A DNA stretch of 64,000 nt, from assembly GCA_024234435.1 (NCBI GenBank), contig JACKOF010000001.1:186001-250000 (forward strand), written 5' to 3'. The number at the start of each line of letters is the position of its first letter. Within the stretch, counting starts at the first letter, position 1. Source of the stretch: Pseudomonadales bacterium. GTDB lineage: Bacteria; Pseudomonadota; Gammaproteobacteria; Pseudomonadales; Porticoccaceae. A program made the position numbers and the translations under genes. The notes under the pieces are model-generated. The model worked only from the letters and a program-made list of their open reading frames with translations, made no database searches and was not told the DNA's origin. Below are positions 27,064 to 34,986 of this stretch, piece by piece.

Positions 27064-27672
27064 ATGAAACACAAAGGCAGAATCGGCTTTGTCCGGCATG
27101 GAGAAACTTACGCCAATATTGATCGTGTGTGGCATGGTCATACCGATACAGAATTGACCCCGTCCGGTCTGCAACAGGCCAGAAAGCTGGGTAATCATTT
27201 TCACCACTACATGAAACCGGATGTGATTTATGCCAGTCCCTTGCAACGAGCCCGATTAACCGCCGAATCGATCGCCAAGCCATTCAATCTTGAGGTAAAT
27301 CTTGAGCCGAGGCTAATGGAATTTGGTCTTGGTGATTGGGAGGGAAGAACCTTTGAGTCTTTAAGTGCTAAACCCAGTATTCTGGACAGACTGGCCTCAG
27401 AGCCCGACTTTACCGCGCCGGGTGGTGAGTCCCAGAATATAGTTAAGCGACGTATTGTGAGTGCAATTGAAGACATTGTATGCAGACATGAAGAACAGAA
27501 TATTCTCTTTGTTGCGCATGGCATTACAATTGCTATTGCTATCGCACATTATGTTGAAGCCGATACCCGGCGTTGGGTGCAATACACCAAAAACAACACG
27601 GCTTTTTCCGAACTTTGCCTGAACACCAAGTCATTAATCAGCTTTAACCAGACAACACACCTTGAAGATTAA
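27064..27672 (+). CDS. Histidine phosphatase family protein (phosphoglycerate-mutase fold)
   Basis: A 202-residue cytoplasmic phosphatase. The catalytic RHGE motif (residues 11-14, GFVRHGETYANI), a second Arg in SPLQRARLTAE, Glu in EFGLGDWEGRTF and the late catalytic His in FVAHGITIA form the full histidine-phosphatase site. The specific substrate (sugar phosphate, nucleotide or other) is unknown. The gene ends in an intrinsic terminator and marks the last core gene before the island. Confidence 0.87.
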   Translation: MKHKGRIGFVRHGETYANIDRVWHGHTDTELTPSGLQQARKLGNHFHHYMKPDVIYASPLQRARLTAESIAKPFNLEVNLEPRLMEFGLGDWEGRTFESLSAKPSILDRLASEPDFTAPGGESQNIVKRRIVSAIEDIVCRHEEQNILFVAHGITIAIAIAHYVEADTRRWVQYTKNNTAFSELCLNTKSLISFNQTTHLED

Positions 27673-27720
27673 TCTTGTTAAGGCGACGAAAAAGAGGCGT
27701 TAAACAGATAGATAATAAAA

Positions 27721-27749
27721 AACCCCAACGGTTATCCGTTGGGGGTTTT
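27721..27749 (+). terminator. Intrinsic terminator after the histidine phosphatase gene
   Basis: CCCCAACGG (27723-27731) pairs with CCGTTGGGG (27736-27744) around TTAT, then TTTT. An A-run on the other side allows bidirectional function. A perfect 11-bp inverted repeat (27706-27716, 27775-27785) flanks it. Confidence 0.8.
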
Positions 27750-28053
27750 ATTTGGGGTGGGGTCTCTTTAATTGATTATCTATCTATTTGATATTAAATG
27801 TAATAGTGATATATGTTTTTATAAATACCCCCATAAATACCCCCTGAGGATTGCTTATATACAAATGCCATTTGTCGGAATATGGTTGTGTATTCAGCTG
27901 CCTTCACTGATAATTTCTGCGGTGTGGGTAAATCCTAGATAACCGCGACGCCAGAGTAGCAAGTCCAAAGCTACAAAAGTATCGTAAACGCTCTGTAAGA
28001 GCGTCGGCTCTAGGGGCCACACTTTTTTTTGCCTAGAATAAAGTAAAAGGCTA
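27750..28053. other. Left margin of the ssrA island, gene-free
   Basis: About 300 bp with no credible ORF. It holds a tandem pair of ATAAATACCCCC (27821-27832 and 27833-27844), the right arm of an 11-bp inverted repeat (27775-27785) and a small hairpin near 27988. TACCCC motifs recur beside the integrase at 33558-33616, suggesting recombinase-binding sites at both ends. I found no clear copy of the ssrA 3' end here. Confidence 0.4.
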
Positions 28054-28722
28054 ATGGATCTGCCAAATAAAATTATTATTGCGCTTGATGAGAGCGGAGA
28101 CCTTGGTTGGTCTTTTGATCAGCCTTATCGCAAAGGCGGTTCTAGTAGATGCTTGACACTTGCATGTGTCGAATATACGGCTGAAACAAAAAAACACCTT
28201 CCGAGATTTGTTAGATCCCTTTATCAGCGATTTTCTTGGGACACCTCCAAGGAAAAAAAGTGGGCAGAGATGTCTGGTATGGAGAGGGAATATTTTGCAA
28301 CGGAAGCTGTAAAGCTAACAGAAAAATATCCTGAAATTAAGTACTCTGCAATTACATGTTACAAGCCCAATGTCATGGCGCATATCAGAGACGACGCAAA
28401 CAAGCTCTATAACTACATGCTAGGTCTTTCAGAATTACATAACTGGAAAGACTACGAAACTATACACCTTATCCCTGATCCAAGGTCGATTAAGGTAAAG
28501 AGTGGTAACAGTATGGGGGACTATTTGCAGACAAAATTATGGTTTGATAAGAAATCTAAAGCCAAGTTGGTTGTTGCTCCGCAGGACAGCAGTAAATGTT
28601 ACAGCATCCAAGTGGCAGATATGCTCGCAGGGTTAGTTCAGGCTCATTTCGAAGACGGTAATAGCAAAGCCTGGAAAAACACTTCAGGGAAGATCAGGCA
28701 TAAAAAGCTATATTTTGATTAG
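28054..28722 (+). CDS. DUF3800 domain protein
   Basis: A 222-residue cytoplasmic protein with the DUF3800 features: an early acidic motif ALDESGDLG (residues 11-19) and a late IQVADMLAGLVQA, resembling an RNase H-like nuclease fold. The family is frequent in mobile islands and near defence genes; its activity is not established. It lies at the left edge of the island, the only gene there on the plus strand, and is AT-rich compared with the flanking core genes. Confidence 0.8.
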   Translation: MDLPNKIIIALDESGDLGWSFDQPYRKGGSSRCLTLACVEYTAETKKHLPRFVRSLYQRFSWDTSKEKKWAEMSGMEREYFATEAVKLTEKYPEIKYSAITCYKPNVMAHIRDDANKLYNYMLGLSELHNWKDYETIHLIPDPRSIKVKSGNSMGDYLQTKLWFDKKSKAKLVVAPQDSSKCYSIQVADMLAGLVQAHFEDGNSKAWKNTSGKIRHKKLYFD

Positions 28723-28741
28723 ACATAGTGGTTCCTTGTTT

Positions 28742-29344
28742 TTACAAAGCTATATACCGCCTACATATTGCTTGATCTATCTGGGTTTCAATCTCCCAGT
28801 ATTTCTTTTGTAGCGGCTCAAATGTTTTCCAGTGCATTCCCTTTTTCTTTAACCAACCGTCGCCATCGTAATCCTCAAATATTTTATTACCAAGTTTGTG
28901 TTTCTTGCTAATCAGCCTGTCGAGATAACCTTCATTTTGTGAGCGGTAGGGTATCTGGTAGCAATGACGACAAAGGAACAGTTTGTCAGCACCACACAGT
29001 ACACCAACCCTCCTGTTGCATCTAGGGCAGAGTAGCCACTTGCGTGAGCCGCCATAGTGGCAGGGTGTGTGATCAAGCCATATCGTTTGTTTTACAGGTT
29101 GCCACTCACCACCACCCTCCATGTATTTGAAACTAAGCTCTAACCGGTCATGGTAACTGGCGAAATTGATAGAGCCACTTGGTTCGCCTCCGGAAGTCCA
29201 GGATAGCGAGCCAGTCAGATAGTGTTTTTCAGAAGTGCTCAACCAGCGTTGTTTTCTCAGATAGCGAATATCTATTCTTCTAATCTCTTCAATAGTTGTT
29301 TCTTTGTCCCACCGATACCATGTGCCGCTACCTGGGCCACCCAT
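28742..29344 (-). CDS. Zinc-ribbon island protein of unknown function
   Basis: A 200-residue protein. It begins MGGPGSGTWYRWD, and has a four-cysteine zinc-ribbon-like block (CPRCNRRVGVLC...FLCRHC, about residues 105-131) and a basic C-terminal region (SKKHKLGNK). The starting motif recurs in hypothetical proteins of integrated elements. DNA or RNA binding is plausible from the zinc ribbon, but no function is known to me. It converges with DUF3800, 19 bases apart. Confidence 0.6.
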   Translation of the reverse strand: MGGPGSGTWYRWDKETTIEEIRRIDIRYLRKQRWLSTSEKHYLTGSLSWTSGGEPSGSINFASYHDRLELSFKYMEGGGEWQPVKQTIWLDHTPCHYGGSRKWLLCPRCNRRVGVLCGADKLFLCRHCYQIPYRSQNEGYLDRLISKKHKLGNKIFEDYDGDGWLKKKGMHWKTFEPLQKKYWEIETQIDQAICRRYIAL

Positions 29345-29439
29345 TCTTTTTTCTCCTAAATCATTAGGTGAATTACACTTTTAATCTTGTATATTAACTT
29401 CCAGAAAATTGTTGGCTGGATTGACATACTTCTGGCTCA

Positions 29440-29844
29440 TTACGGCTGAATTCTGTACGTAAACTTGTACAAGACCCCGTGCATTTCTACCGCTTTCCCA
29501 TCTACTATTCGGGGGTTATACCTGAGTTTGGGTGCGGCAGACAAAGATACTCGACCAAACCCCCATCCTTTGGGGTGTTCTTCCAGCAACTTCGCGCTAG
29601 TAACTTCTCCTTGTATGGAAACAGTTACTTCGACAACCGCATAACCATCAACTTTTTCAGCTACCGCATTTGCAGGGTAAAGTGGATTGGGAACATAAAT
29701 AGGGTAATAAGTGGTATCAGTACCGGGTGGGAGCTTTGAGTGATCGTACCAGGTGCCAGTTTGATACTGTTGTTTGGTTGGCGCACACCCAAAGGCCAAA
29801 AGTGTTAATAAGATAGCTACGGATATTCCAATGATGTTTTTCAT
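29440..29844 (-). CDS. Lipoprotein with a TonB-like C-terminal domain
   Basis: A 134-residue exported protein with a lipobox (LLAFGC, Cys at residue 20). The body matches TonB C-terminal folds: YPIYVPNPLYPANAVAEKVDGYAVVEVTVSIQGEV and PKLRYNPRIVDGKAVEM. It lacks the usual TonB transmembrane anchor and proline-rich span, so it is unlikely to energise receptors. It may be island cargo of host origin. The ATG has a purine-rich ribosome site. Confidence 0.75.
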   Translation of the reverse strand: MKNIIGISVAILLTLLAFGCAPTKQQYQTGTWYDHSKLPPGTDTTYYPIYVPNPLYPANAVAEKVDGYAVVEVTVSIQGEVTSAKLLEEHPKGWGFGRVSLSAAPKLRYNPRIVDGKAVEMHGVLYKFTYRIQP

Positions 29845-29946
29845 ATTTCTTCCTTAAAAATCTCGTCAATTTCGCGCCAACGCATCTTATCATCACCTGT
29901 AATCAGTCTAAATTAATAACATCCATATGGTATATATATAAAGGAG

Positions 29947-30071
29947 CCTAGTTTCTGGGCTAAGTGACTACCCTCAATCGTCCTAGTTTCTGGGGCGATG
30001 AGTACCTTCCTTTGGCATCTCTTTGATTCTGTCGTCCTAGTTTCTGGGACGAACCGTGCCTGGTTTCTGGG
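29947..30071. repeat. Four iteron-like 13-bp direct repeats
   Basis: CCTAGTTTCTGGG at 29947-29959, 29982-29994 and 30036-30048, with a one-base variant (CCTGGTTTCTGGG) at 30059-30071. Start-to-start distances are 35, 54 and 23 bp. Three copies overlap the 3' end of the winged-helix gene at 29960, where they are read as QKLGR-type peptides, and one lies beyond its stop. Direct repeats next to a DNA-binding gene recall iterons of replication origins. Confidence 0.6.
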
Positions 30072-30493
30072 CATGGGTTTTTGTTAATTTTCAAACTGAA
30101 TTTTCTTGGCGGTGTGCTCGTTGGCGAAACAGACAAGTCCTTACCTGGGCATTCATCAATGGCTAACCAAGTGAGTGCGTACAAGGCGCATCTTCCTCCA
30201 GGGTTTGTGAATCGGCCTTCTCTGGTCTGAATAATCATTCCCGCATCAATCAGCTTCTGAGTGTTGGCTTTTACCGTGTCTTTAGCCCCACACCCCCTGT
30301 TGCCAACAACAGAATGGGCAGTTGTCAGATCACCGTTGTTCTTGCCTTTGAATTGACTGGACAATTCGAGTAGTAGCTTCACAGCGCCACCTGATAAGCT
30401 CTGGTAATCAGGGTGTTTCATCACCACGCGAGGAATGCCAGCGAAGCCGCCAGGAGCATCGACACGCCCCTTGGCATTAGGACGCTTTCCCAT
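29960..30493 (-). CDS. Helix-turn-helix island protein, possibly replication-related
   Basis: A 177-residue basic protein. Residues about 28-115 read as a winged helix (LSGGAVKLLLELSSQFKGKNNGDLTTAHSVV...KANTQKLIDAGMIIQTREGRF). The C-terminal 50 residues are low-complexity, rich in Gln/Arg/Ser and contain repeated SSQKLGR/SSPQKLGR, encoded by the iteron-like repeats. Comparable proteins occur in phage satellites and islands. It ends a minus-strand run with 30495, 30662 and 30981. The function is inferred only from fold and repeats. Confidence 0.55.
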   Translation of the reverse strand: MGKRPNAKGRVDAPGGFAGIPRVVMKHPDYQSLSGGAVKLLLELSSQFKGKNNGDLTTAHSVVGNRGCGAKDTVKANTQKLIDAGMIIQTREGRFTNPGGRCALYALTWLAIDECPGKDLSVSPTSTPPRKFSLKINKNPCPETRHGSSQKLGRQNQRDAKGRYSSPQKLGRLRVVT

Positions 30494-30494
30494 A

Positions 30495-30665
30495 TCACCG
30501 CTCCAGGCGTGTTACACGCTTGATACGCGGTTCTTCTCTCCACGGGTCGCTGGGGTTGCCTTCGCCCCTTAAAGCACGTTCCTCGGCCTCCTGTGGGTTG
30601 TCAGCAACTACAATGACAGGGGTGATCTGAGACTCCTCAACTTGCACTAGGTATCGGTCACTCAT
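30495..30665 (-). CDS. Small island protein of unknown function
   Basis: A 56-residue acidic protein starting MSDRYLVQVEES. It contains ITPVIVVADNPQEAEERALRGEG, recalling small phage proteins. The ATG at 30665 overlaps the stop of the upstream gene (ATGA), showing translational coupling and supporting this start over the earlier one at 30683. It ends two bases before the next gene. No function recognised. Confidence 0.55.
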   Translation of the reverse strand: MSDRYLVQVEESQITPVIVVADNPQEAEERALRGEGNPSDPWREEPRIKRVTRLER

Positions 30666-30970
30666 GCTGCTTCCTCCTGCCACTTTCCGGGGAAAAGCAC
30701 GTAACGCGCGTTTCTGTGAATGTAGCCTTGTGCGGTTTCAGCAGTAGTTGTGATCGTCTTAATGTTTAGCCCTTTATCCCAGCGTAATTCGCTGATACGG
30801 GCGCTTGGGCGCAAGATGTCGTACTGCTCAACCAGCTCTATGGTTGTCAGGCCGTCGGGGTTGTCTCTTAAGGCTTTTTCGAGTCTTAGACACTGGCCTT
30901 TACTGGAATTATCATGCAGTTTCTTTAGTGATTTGGGGCTGCTCTTTGGGGTGGCCTTTTTGCTGTTCAT
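30662..30970 (-). CDS. Winged-helix domain island protein
   Basis: A 102-residue basic protein. A Lys/Ser-rich N-terminus is followed by a winged helix (CLRLEKALRDNPDGLTTIELVEQYDILRPSARISELRWDKGLNI), a pattern common in small phage and island proteins that act on DNA. It overlaps the next gene by four bases and follows the AlpA-like gene by 10 bases, so the four genes form one transcription unit. Confidence 0.65.
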   Translation of the reverse strand: MNSKKATPKSSPKSLKKLHDNSSKGQCLRLEKALRDNPDGLTTIELVEQYDILRPSARISELRWDKGLNIKTITTTAETAQGYIHRNARYVLFPGKWQEEAA

Positions 30971-30980
30971 GTCTCACCCC

Positions 30981-31238
30981 TTATGCAGATTCCGGGCTGT
31001 CAGCGTTATACAAACTTATACGCTGTTCTACCCATTCCATGATCTCACTTTCGACCCAGGCGGAAGCTCTGCCCCCTGGTACTAGCTTGCGCGGTTGAGG
31101 GAACAACCCCTTAGCCGCTAGTTGGTGAGCATGAGATCGGCAGATTCCTACGATTGGTTGAACATCTGACCACCTGAGCAGGCGATCTGGTGGTGTGGCT
31201 GTATTGGGCGGTTTGGGAGTGTGAATGTTTGTAGGCAT
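30981..31238 (-). CDS. AlpA-like excisionase/regulator
   Basis: An 85-residue protein. After a proline/threonine-rich start, RLLRWSDVQPIVGICRSHAHQLAAKGLFPQPRKLVPGGRASAWVESEIMEWVEQR is the AlpA/MerR-like winged-helix pattern (both halves of the usual signature present). AlpA-type proteins activate integrase or act as recombination directionality factors. It lies two genes from the integrase, and may control excision of this island. Confidence 0.8.
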   Translation of the reverse strand: MPTNIHTPKPPNTATPPDRLLRWSDVQPIVGICRSHAHQLAAKGLFPQPRKLVPGGRASAWVESEIMEWVEQRISLYNADSPESA

Positions 31239-31352
31239 GACTTATTTACCTCCATACGGTTAATGTCATGCCTATTCATTATTGGCATATTTTCTGAGTT
31301 GGCGAGTAATGAAAAGTGGAGGATACTTTTCCGGAACCATATTCTGGTTCTT

Positions 31353-32219
31353 TTATTCCGAATGTCGAAGCTGCCGCAGAACGGAAGCTTGTAATGCGTT
31401 TAAAGTATCAGTTCTTAATAAGTGCTCAGCTAATGGCTTGGTCACTTTTCTAACTCTTTCTCCAGTATCAATATCATATTCTTCGGGAAAAATTAACTTT
31501 CCCAGGCGGTGAAAAGGTATATTGACTCCCAGTTTTTTTGTAACTAAGAAAAGATCGATATAGGGCAGCACTCCTTTCGTGACCCACTCTTCCAAGTCGT
31601 CAGAACTAAAGCTAGTTTTGATGTTTTGAGAGCCCTTTTTATGATTCATTTCTAGCCTTTTCGATTTTAACCATATCGAAAATGATTCTTTTAGGTCATC
31701 ATCGCTAGCCCCTAAATCTACGCCAACTTGAGCATGGTTGGCAGATCCTGAATAAATATCATTATCTATAAGAGCGGAGTGGTAACTTTTGAATATCTGT
31801 TCAGGACTTTCAGCAAAAGAAGCAGTAGAAAACATTTGTTCTCTTTCTTTAAAGAAAGGAGTTAGCCATTGCATATGTTTTTCTATGGTTTCCTTTCCAT
31901 CATACATTTCCATAAGTGATAGATCATGTACGGCCTTATAATTCTCATTGAACAGCAGAGATAGCGGGTCAAACCCTGGTCTTTTTTCATCGAAATCTAG
32001 AGGTAGGGGGGAGAAAATCAAGGATGTGACTATATCGGCTGTACTTCCTAAGGCAGTTGAAAGGTCGTTGTTGTTGAAAGCTCTGTTTATTAGTGAGCGT
32101 ATGCATAAGGCCCTGAACCACTCGGCCATCCCCATTGTTCTAATTTCTGAATATCTTTTTATGTCAAAATGTTTTTCCGTGGCTTGAAGGAATTCTTTTT
32201 TTGTTTTATCTCGGTTCAT
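31353..32219 (-). CDS. DUF6387-like island protein
   Basis: A 288-residue, mostly helical protein with no membrane segment. MGMAEWFRALCIRSLINRAF and a C-terminal ILPYIDLFLVTKKLG-like stretch (VLPYIDLFLVTKKLGVNIPF) resemble the DUF6387 family found beside integrases. The function is unknown; it is a candidate cargo gene. AT content is higher than in nearby core genes, and it lies between the AlpA-like gene and the integrase. The assignment rests on recall, not a search. Confidence 0.55.
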   Translation of the reverse strand: MNRDKTKKEFLQATEKHFDIKRYSEIRTMGMAEWFRALCIRSLINRAFNNNDLSTALGSTADIVTSLIFSPLPLDFDEKRPGFDPLSLLFNENYKAVHDLSLMEMYDGKETIEKHMQWLTPFFKEREQMFSTASFAESPEQIFKSYHSALIDNDIYSGSANHAQVGVDLGASDDDLKESFSIWLKSKRLEMNHKKGSQNIKTSFSSDDLEEWVTKGVLPYIDLFLVTKKLGVNIPFHRLGKLIFPEEYDIDTGERVRKVTKPLAEHLLRTDTLNALQASVLRQLRHSE

Positions 32220-32316
32220 TCCAATTAATGCCCCTAGCAGCTTAAGTTGAAGCCCAAACCCAGGGCGGTGGGTTGCCGCCCCTTTCGCTCCGTCGAGCTA
32301 GGTTGGGTTGTTCAGT

Positions 32317-33555
32317 TTATGCAGTGCCAAAGTTTCCGGCAATCACGTTGCCATGTCTTGCCTGCTCTCTTAGTGAGTCTAGATAGTCCGCCCAGCGTTG
32401 CATCATTTCGGTACGCTCCTCAATAAAACTGGTGCGGTTATACGCTCTGCCGTTGGGGTCTTTCACTGCGTGGGCAAGCTGGTGCTCAATGATGTCTGGG
32501 CGAAACTTCAGTTTTTCATCCAGAATGGTGCGGGCCATCGCTCGGAAGCCATGACCGCTCATTTCATCTTTATCGATGCCCATACGACGCATGGCTGCTA
32601 ATACTGCGTTATTGCTCATAGGGCGGCGCGGAGATCTGGCGCTGGGGAATACATATTGGCTGCGGCCGGTAAGGGGGTGGAGTTCTAGCAGAGCTTCTAT
32701 TGCCTGTTTGCACAACGGAACCAGATGTTCAGCCTTGGTTTTCATTTTGTGTGCCGGTATGACCCACTCAGCGGCTTCTAAATCTATTTCTGACCATTCC
32801 GCATGGCGCAATTCGCCGGGGCGAACAAACAGCAGAGGAGCCAATTTAAGGGCTGTTTTAACGGGGAGGGTGCCTTCGTAGCCATCGAGGGCTAATAGCA
32901 GTGTGCCGACCTTCTTGGGGTCTGTGACGGCAGCCAAGTGCTTCTTCACGGGTTTTGCTAGTGCGTCTTTCAAATCTTGAGATGGATCGCGTTCAGCTCT
33001 ACCGGTGGCGATGGCATATCGAAAAACTTTACCGGCAACCTGTTTTGTTCGTTTGGCTGTCTCTAATGCGCCGCGCGATTCGATACGTCTGAGAGTTTTT
33101 AATAGCTCAGGGGCTGTGATTTCTAAAATAGGGCGGTTGCCAATCCAAGGGTAAAGGTTCTTGGTTAACATCCACTCTACTTTTGTTTTGTGATTGTCCG
33201 ACCATTCATGTTGGGTTTTTTGATACCACTCGATACCAATGGCCTCAAAGCTATTTGCAGATGATTCCGCTTGTGCGCGTTTCTGAGCCTGTTTCGCTGC
33301 GCTTGGGTCGATATTGTCCCTTAGTTGCCTTTTGGCGTTATCGTGCCTCTCGCGAGCTTCCTTGAGCTGTACATCTGGATATACCCCTATAGCGAGTTGT
33401 TTTTCCTTTCCTCCGAAGCGGTATTTCTGTCGCCAATATTTAGAACCATCTTTGCGGACGAGTAGAAATAGGCCTCCACCGTCGAAAAGCTTGTAATCCT
33501 TTTCTTTTGGGCTGGCATTTTTGATTTGTATGGCAGTTAGCTTTCCGTTGCTCAT
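32317..33555 (-). CDS. P4-type tyrosine integrase (DUF4102 arm-binding domain)
   Basis: A 412-residue site-specific recombinase. The N-terminal DUF4102 domain is seen in LTAIQIKNASPKEKDYKLFDGGGLFLLVRKDGSKYWRQKY. The catalytic domain has Arg in VRPGELRHAEW, the HGFRAMAR box and the final His/Tyr region (LAHAVKDPNGRAYNRTS). Such integrases insert islands into tRNA or ssrA 3' ends; here the start lies 164 bp from the ssrA 3' end and is on the same strand. It appears intact, so the island may still be mobile. Confidence 0.92.
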   Translation of the reverse strand: MSNGKLTAIQIKNASPKEKDYKLFDGGGLFLLVRKDGSKYWRQKYRFGGKEKQLAIGVYPDVQLKEARERHDNAKRQLRDNIDPSAAKQAQKRAQAESSANSFEAIGIEWYQKTQHEWSDNHKTKVEWMLTKNLYPWIGNRPILEITAPELLKTLRRIESRGALETAKRTKQVAGKVFRYAIATGRAERDPSQDLKDALAKPVKKHLAAVTDPKKVGTLLLALDGYEGTLPVKTALKLAPLLFVRPGELRHAEWSEIDLEAAEWVIPAHKMKTKAEHLVPLCKQAIEALLELHPLTGRSQYVFPSARSPRRPMSNNAVLAAMRRMGIDKDEMSGHGFRAMARTILDEKLKFRPDIIEHQLAHAVKDPNGRAYNRTSFIEERTEMMQRWADYLDSLREQARHGNVIAGNFGTA

Positions 33556-33557
33556 TT

Positions 33558-33616
33558 GGGGGTATCTAATTTTTTAGTTGCTCTAATGCCCCCAGAATGT
33601 ACCCCTGTTGGGGGTA
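33558..33616. repeat. TACCCC/GGGGTA repeats beside the integrase
   Basis: GGGGGTAT at 33558-33565, then the inverted pair GTACCCC (33599-33605) and GGGGGTA (33610-33616). The same motif occurs as a tandem pair at the left island margin (27821-27844). They are candidate arm-type sites for the integrase. Confidence 0.4.
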
Positions 33617-33659
33617 GATGTAAATAGACGTTAATGGTCGTTGCTATATCAATAGGCAA

Positions 33660-33684
33660 TAAAAAAGCCCGTTTTACGGGGCTT
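33660..33684 (-). terminator. Intrinsic terminator of ssrA
   Basis: On the minus strand, AGCCCCGTAAAACGGGCT is followed by a T-run (33661-33666 as A on the plus strand). It lies about 35 bases after the ssrA 3' end. Confidence 0.7.
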
Positions 33685-33718
33685 TCAGATCAGTATTGTA
33701 CGTTACTGTTCGTTGAAT

Positions 33719-34117
33719 TGGTGGAGGTGGGGGGAGTTGAACCCCCGTCCGTCAGTCCGCTGCTTTTACCTCTACATGCTTAGTTTGGTCTATTCATTTT
33801 AGCCCTTCACAACCCGGCCAACAGGGTGCATGAAGTGGCGATTTCGGTAAGGTTTTAACGCGTCCACCCCGAACAAGTTTCAGCGCGATCTTATGAAGTA
33901 TGACACCTGAGTGCTTCGCCGCTACCCGGAGGTAGATGAAGCGCTGGACGCATAAGCACGGCTCCAGTCAGATGGCGTTCTACTGGTGTTTAGGCAGCGA
34001 GCGCGTAGTTGTCGTCGTTGGCAACTATAAGTTTGCGACTTTGGATTTACGAGATTGGTCGCCATCTCGGCATGCAGTAAAAGTTTTGTAACCGGCGTCG
34101 AATCCAGTCACCCCCTT
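33719..34117 (-). ncRNA. ssrA: Transfer-messenger RNA (tmRNA)
   Basis: A 399-nt tmRNA that rescues stalled ribosomes with SmpB. The 5' GGGGGTG (34117-34111) pairs with the 3' CACCTCC before the encoded ACCA end at 33719; the T-arm GGTTCAACTCCCCCC sits in the 3' part. The tag reading frame, near 34020, encodes ANDDNYALAA ending in TAA, the standard gammaproteobacterial tag with Asp for Glu. Its 3' end abuts an integrase island. The 5' end is set by acceptor-stem pairing. Confidence 0.95.
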
Positions 34118-34390
34118 TTTCTTCGCTGGGTAGCTCTATGTTGCGCGGCGGTTCGGGTTCGATGTGCTCACGTATTGCGTATACATTCTGCGAATCTCGA
34201 CTCTCGCGCCTTGCCTAAAACCACTTGGCTATGAAATCAATGTGTCTCGGTTATTTAACAGGGGAAAATAACCAGTACCTAATCCTGTATCGCCAGCATT
34301 CTAACACAGATATCTTGCGGGATTAGACATCTTGCAGGCGAATAATTCCCGGAAGTGGATGTCTTTTTACATTTTGAAGGATGTGCTAAT
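34118..34390. other. Region upstream of ssrA
   Basis: About 270 bp between ssrA and smpB with no ORF. It must hold the ssrA promoter and the smpB 3' end, but I could not fix a convincing promoter. Confidence 0.4.
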
Positions 34391-34867
34391 TCAGGCATTT
34401 TTCATGATGCGCTGTTTTTGGCGCTCCCAATCCTGGTCCTTTTTGGCTTCGCGTTTGTCGTGGGTCTGTTTGCCTTTTGCCAGCGCTATTTCACACTTAA
34501 CCAGATGTTTTTTCCAGTAGAGCGCTGTGGCGACGCAGGTGTAGCCTTTCTGGTTAACGGCGGCAAAAATTTTGGTTAGTTCACGCTCGTGTAACAGTAG
34601 TTTACGGGTGCGTGTTGGCTCGGGGTTAATGTGTGTCGACGCGGATTCCAATGGTGCGATATGTGCGCCTATTAAAAAGGCTTCGCCGTTTTTGAGGTGT
34701 ACGTAAGTGTCTACCAGCTGACCTCTGCCCGCTCGCAGGCTTTTCACTTCCCATCCTTGCAGGGCGATGCCTGCCTCGAACTTTTCTTCCAGAAAGAAAT
34801 CGTGACGTGCACGTTTATTGAGTGCGATGGTGCTGCTTTGCGGTTTTTTGTCGGGTTTTTTGGCCAT
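34391..34867 (-). CDS. smpB: SsrA-binding protein SmpB
   Basis: A 158-residue RNA-binding protein, essential partner of tmRNA in trans-translation. Family signatures are IALNKRARHDFFLEEKFEAGIALQGWEVKSLRAGRGQL and AHIAPLESAS...RTRKLLLHERE, with a basic C-terminal tail (KGKQTHDKREAKKDQDWERQKQRIMK) that enters the decoding centre. It lies upstream of ssrA on the same strand and diverges from the transporter at 34987. Confidence 0.96.
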   Translation of the reverse strand: MAKKPDKKPQSSTIALNKRARHDFFLEEKFEAGIALQGWEVKSLRAGRGQLVDTYVHLKNGEAFLIGAHIAPLESASTHINPEPTRTRKLLLHERELTKIFAAVNQKGYTCVATALYWKKHLVKCEIALAKGKQTHDKREAKKDQDWERQKQRIMKNA

Positions 34868-34986
34868 GGGCGCGATTATAGAGAGTTGCGCTTTACAAAC
34901 CTAACATTTGTCGCAAATTTGTTGCTGTTTTGTGTGGGGGGTAAATGCCGGTACAATTCAAACGCATTGGTTAAGGACACTACAGA

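Noticed and set aside
27750..27770. Second copy of the ssrA 3' end as left att site
   Set aside because: Only GGTGGGG is shared with the tmRNA end; too short to support.
27960..28030. tRNA remnant with GGGGCCAC near the DUF3800 gene
   Set aside because: No cloverleaf, no T-arm; the similarity is limited to a few bases.
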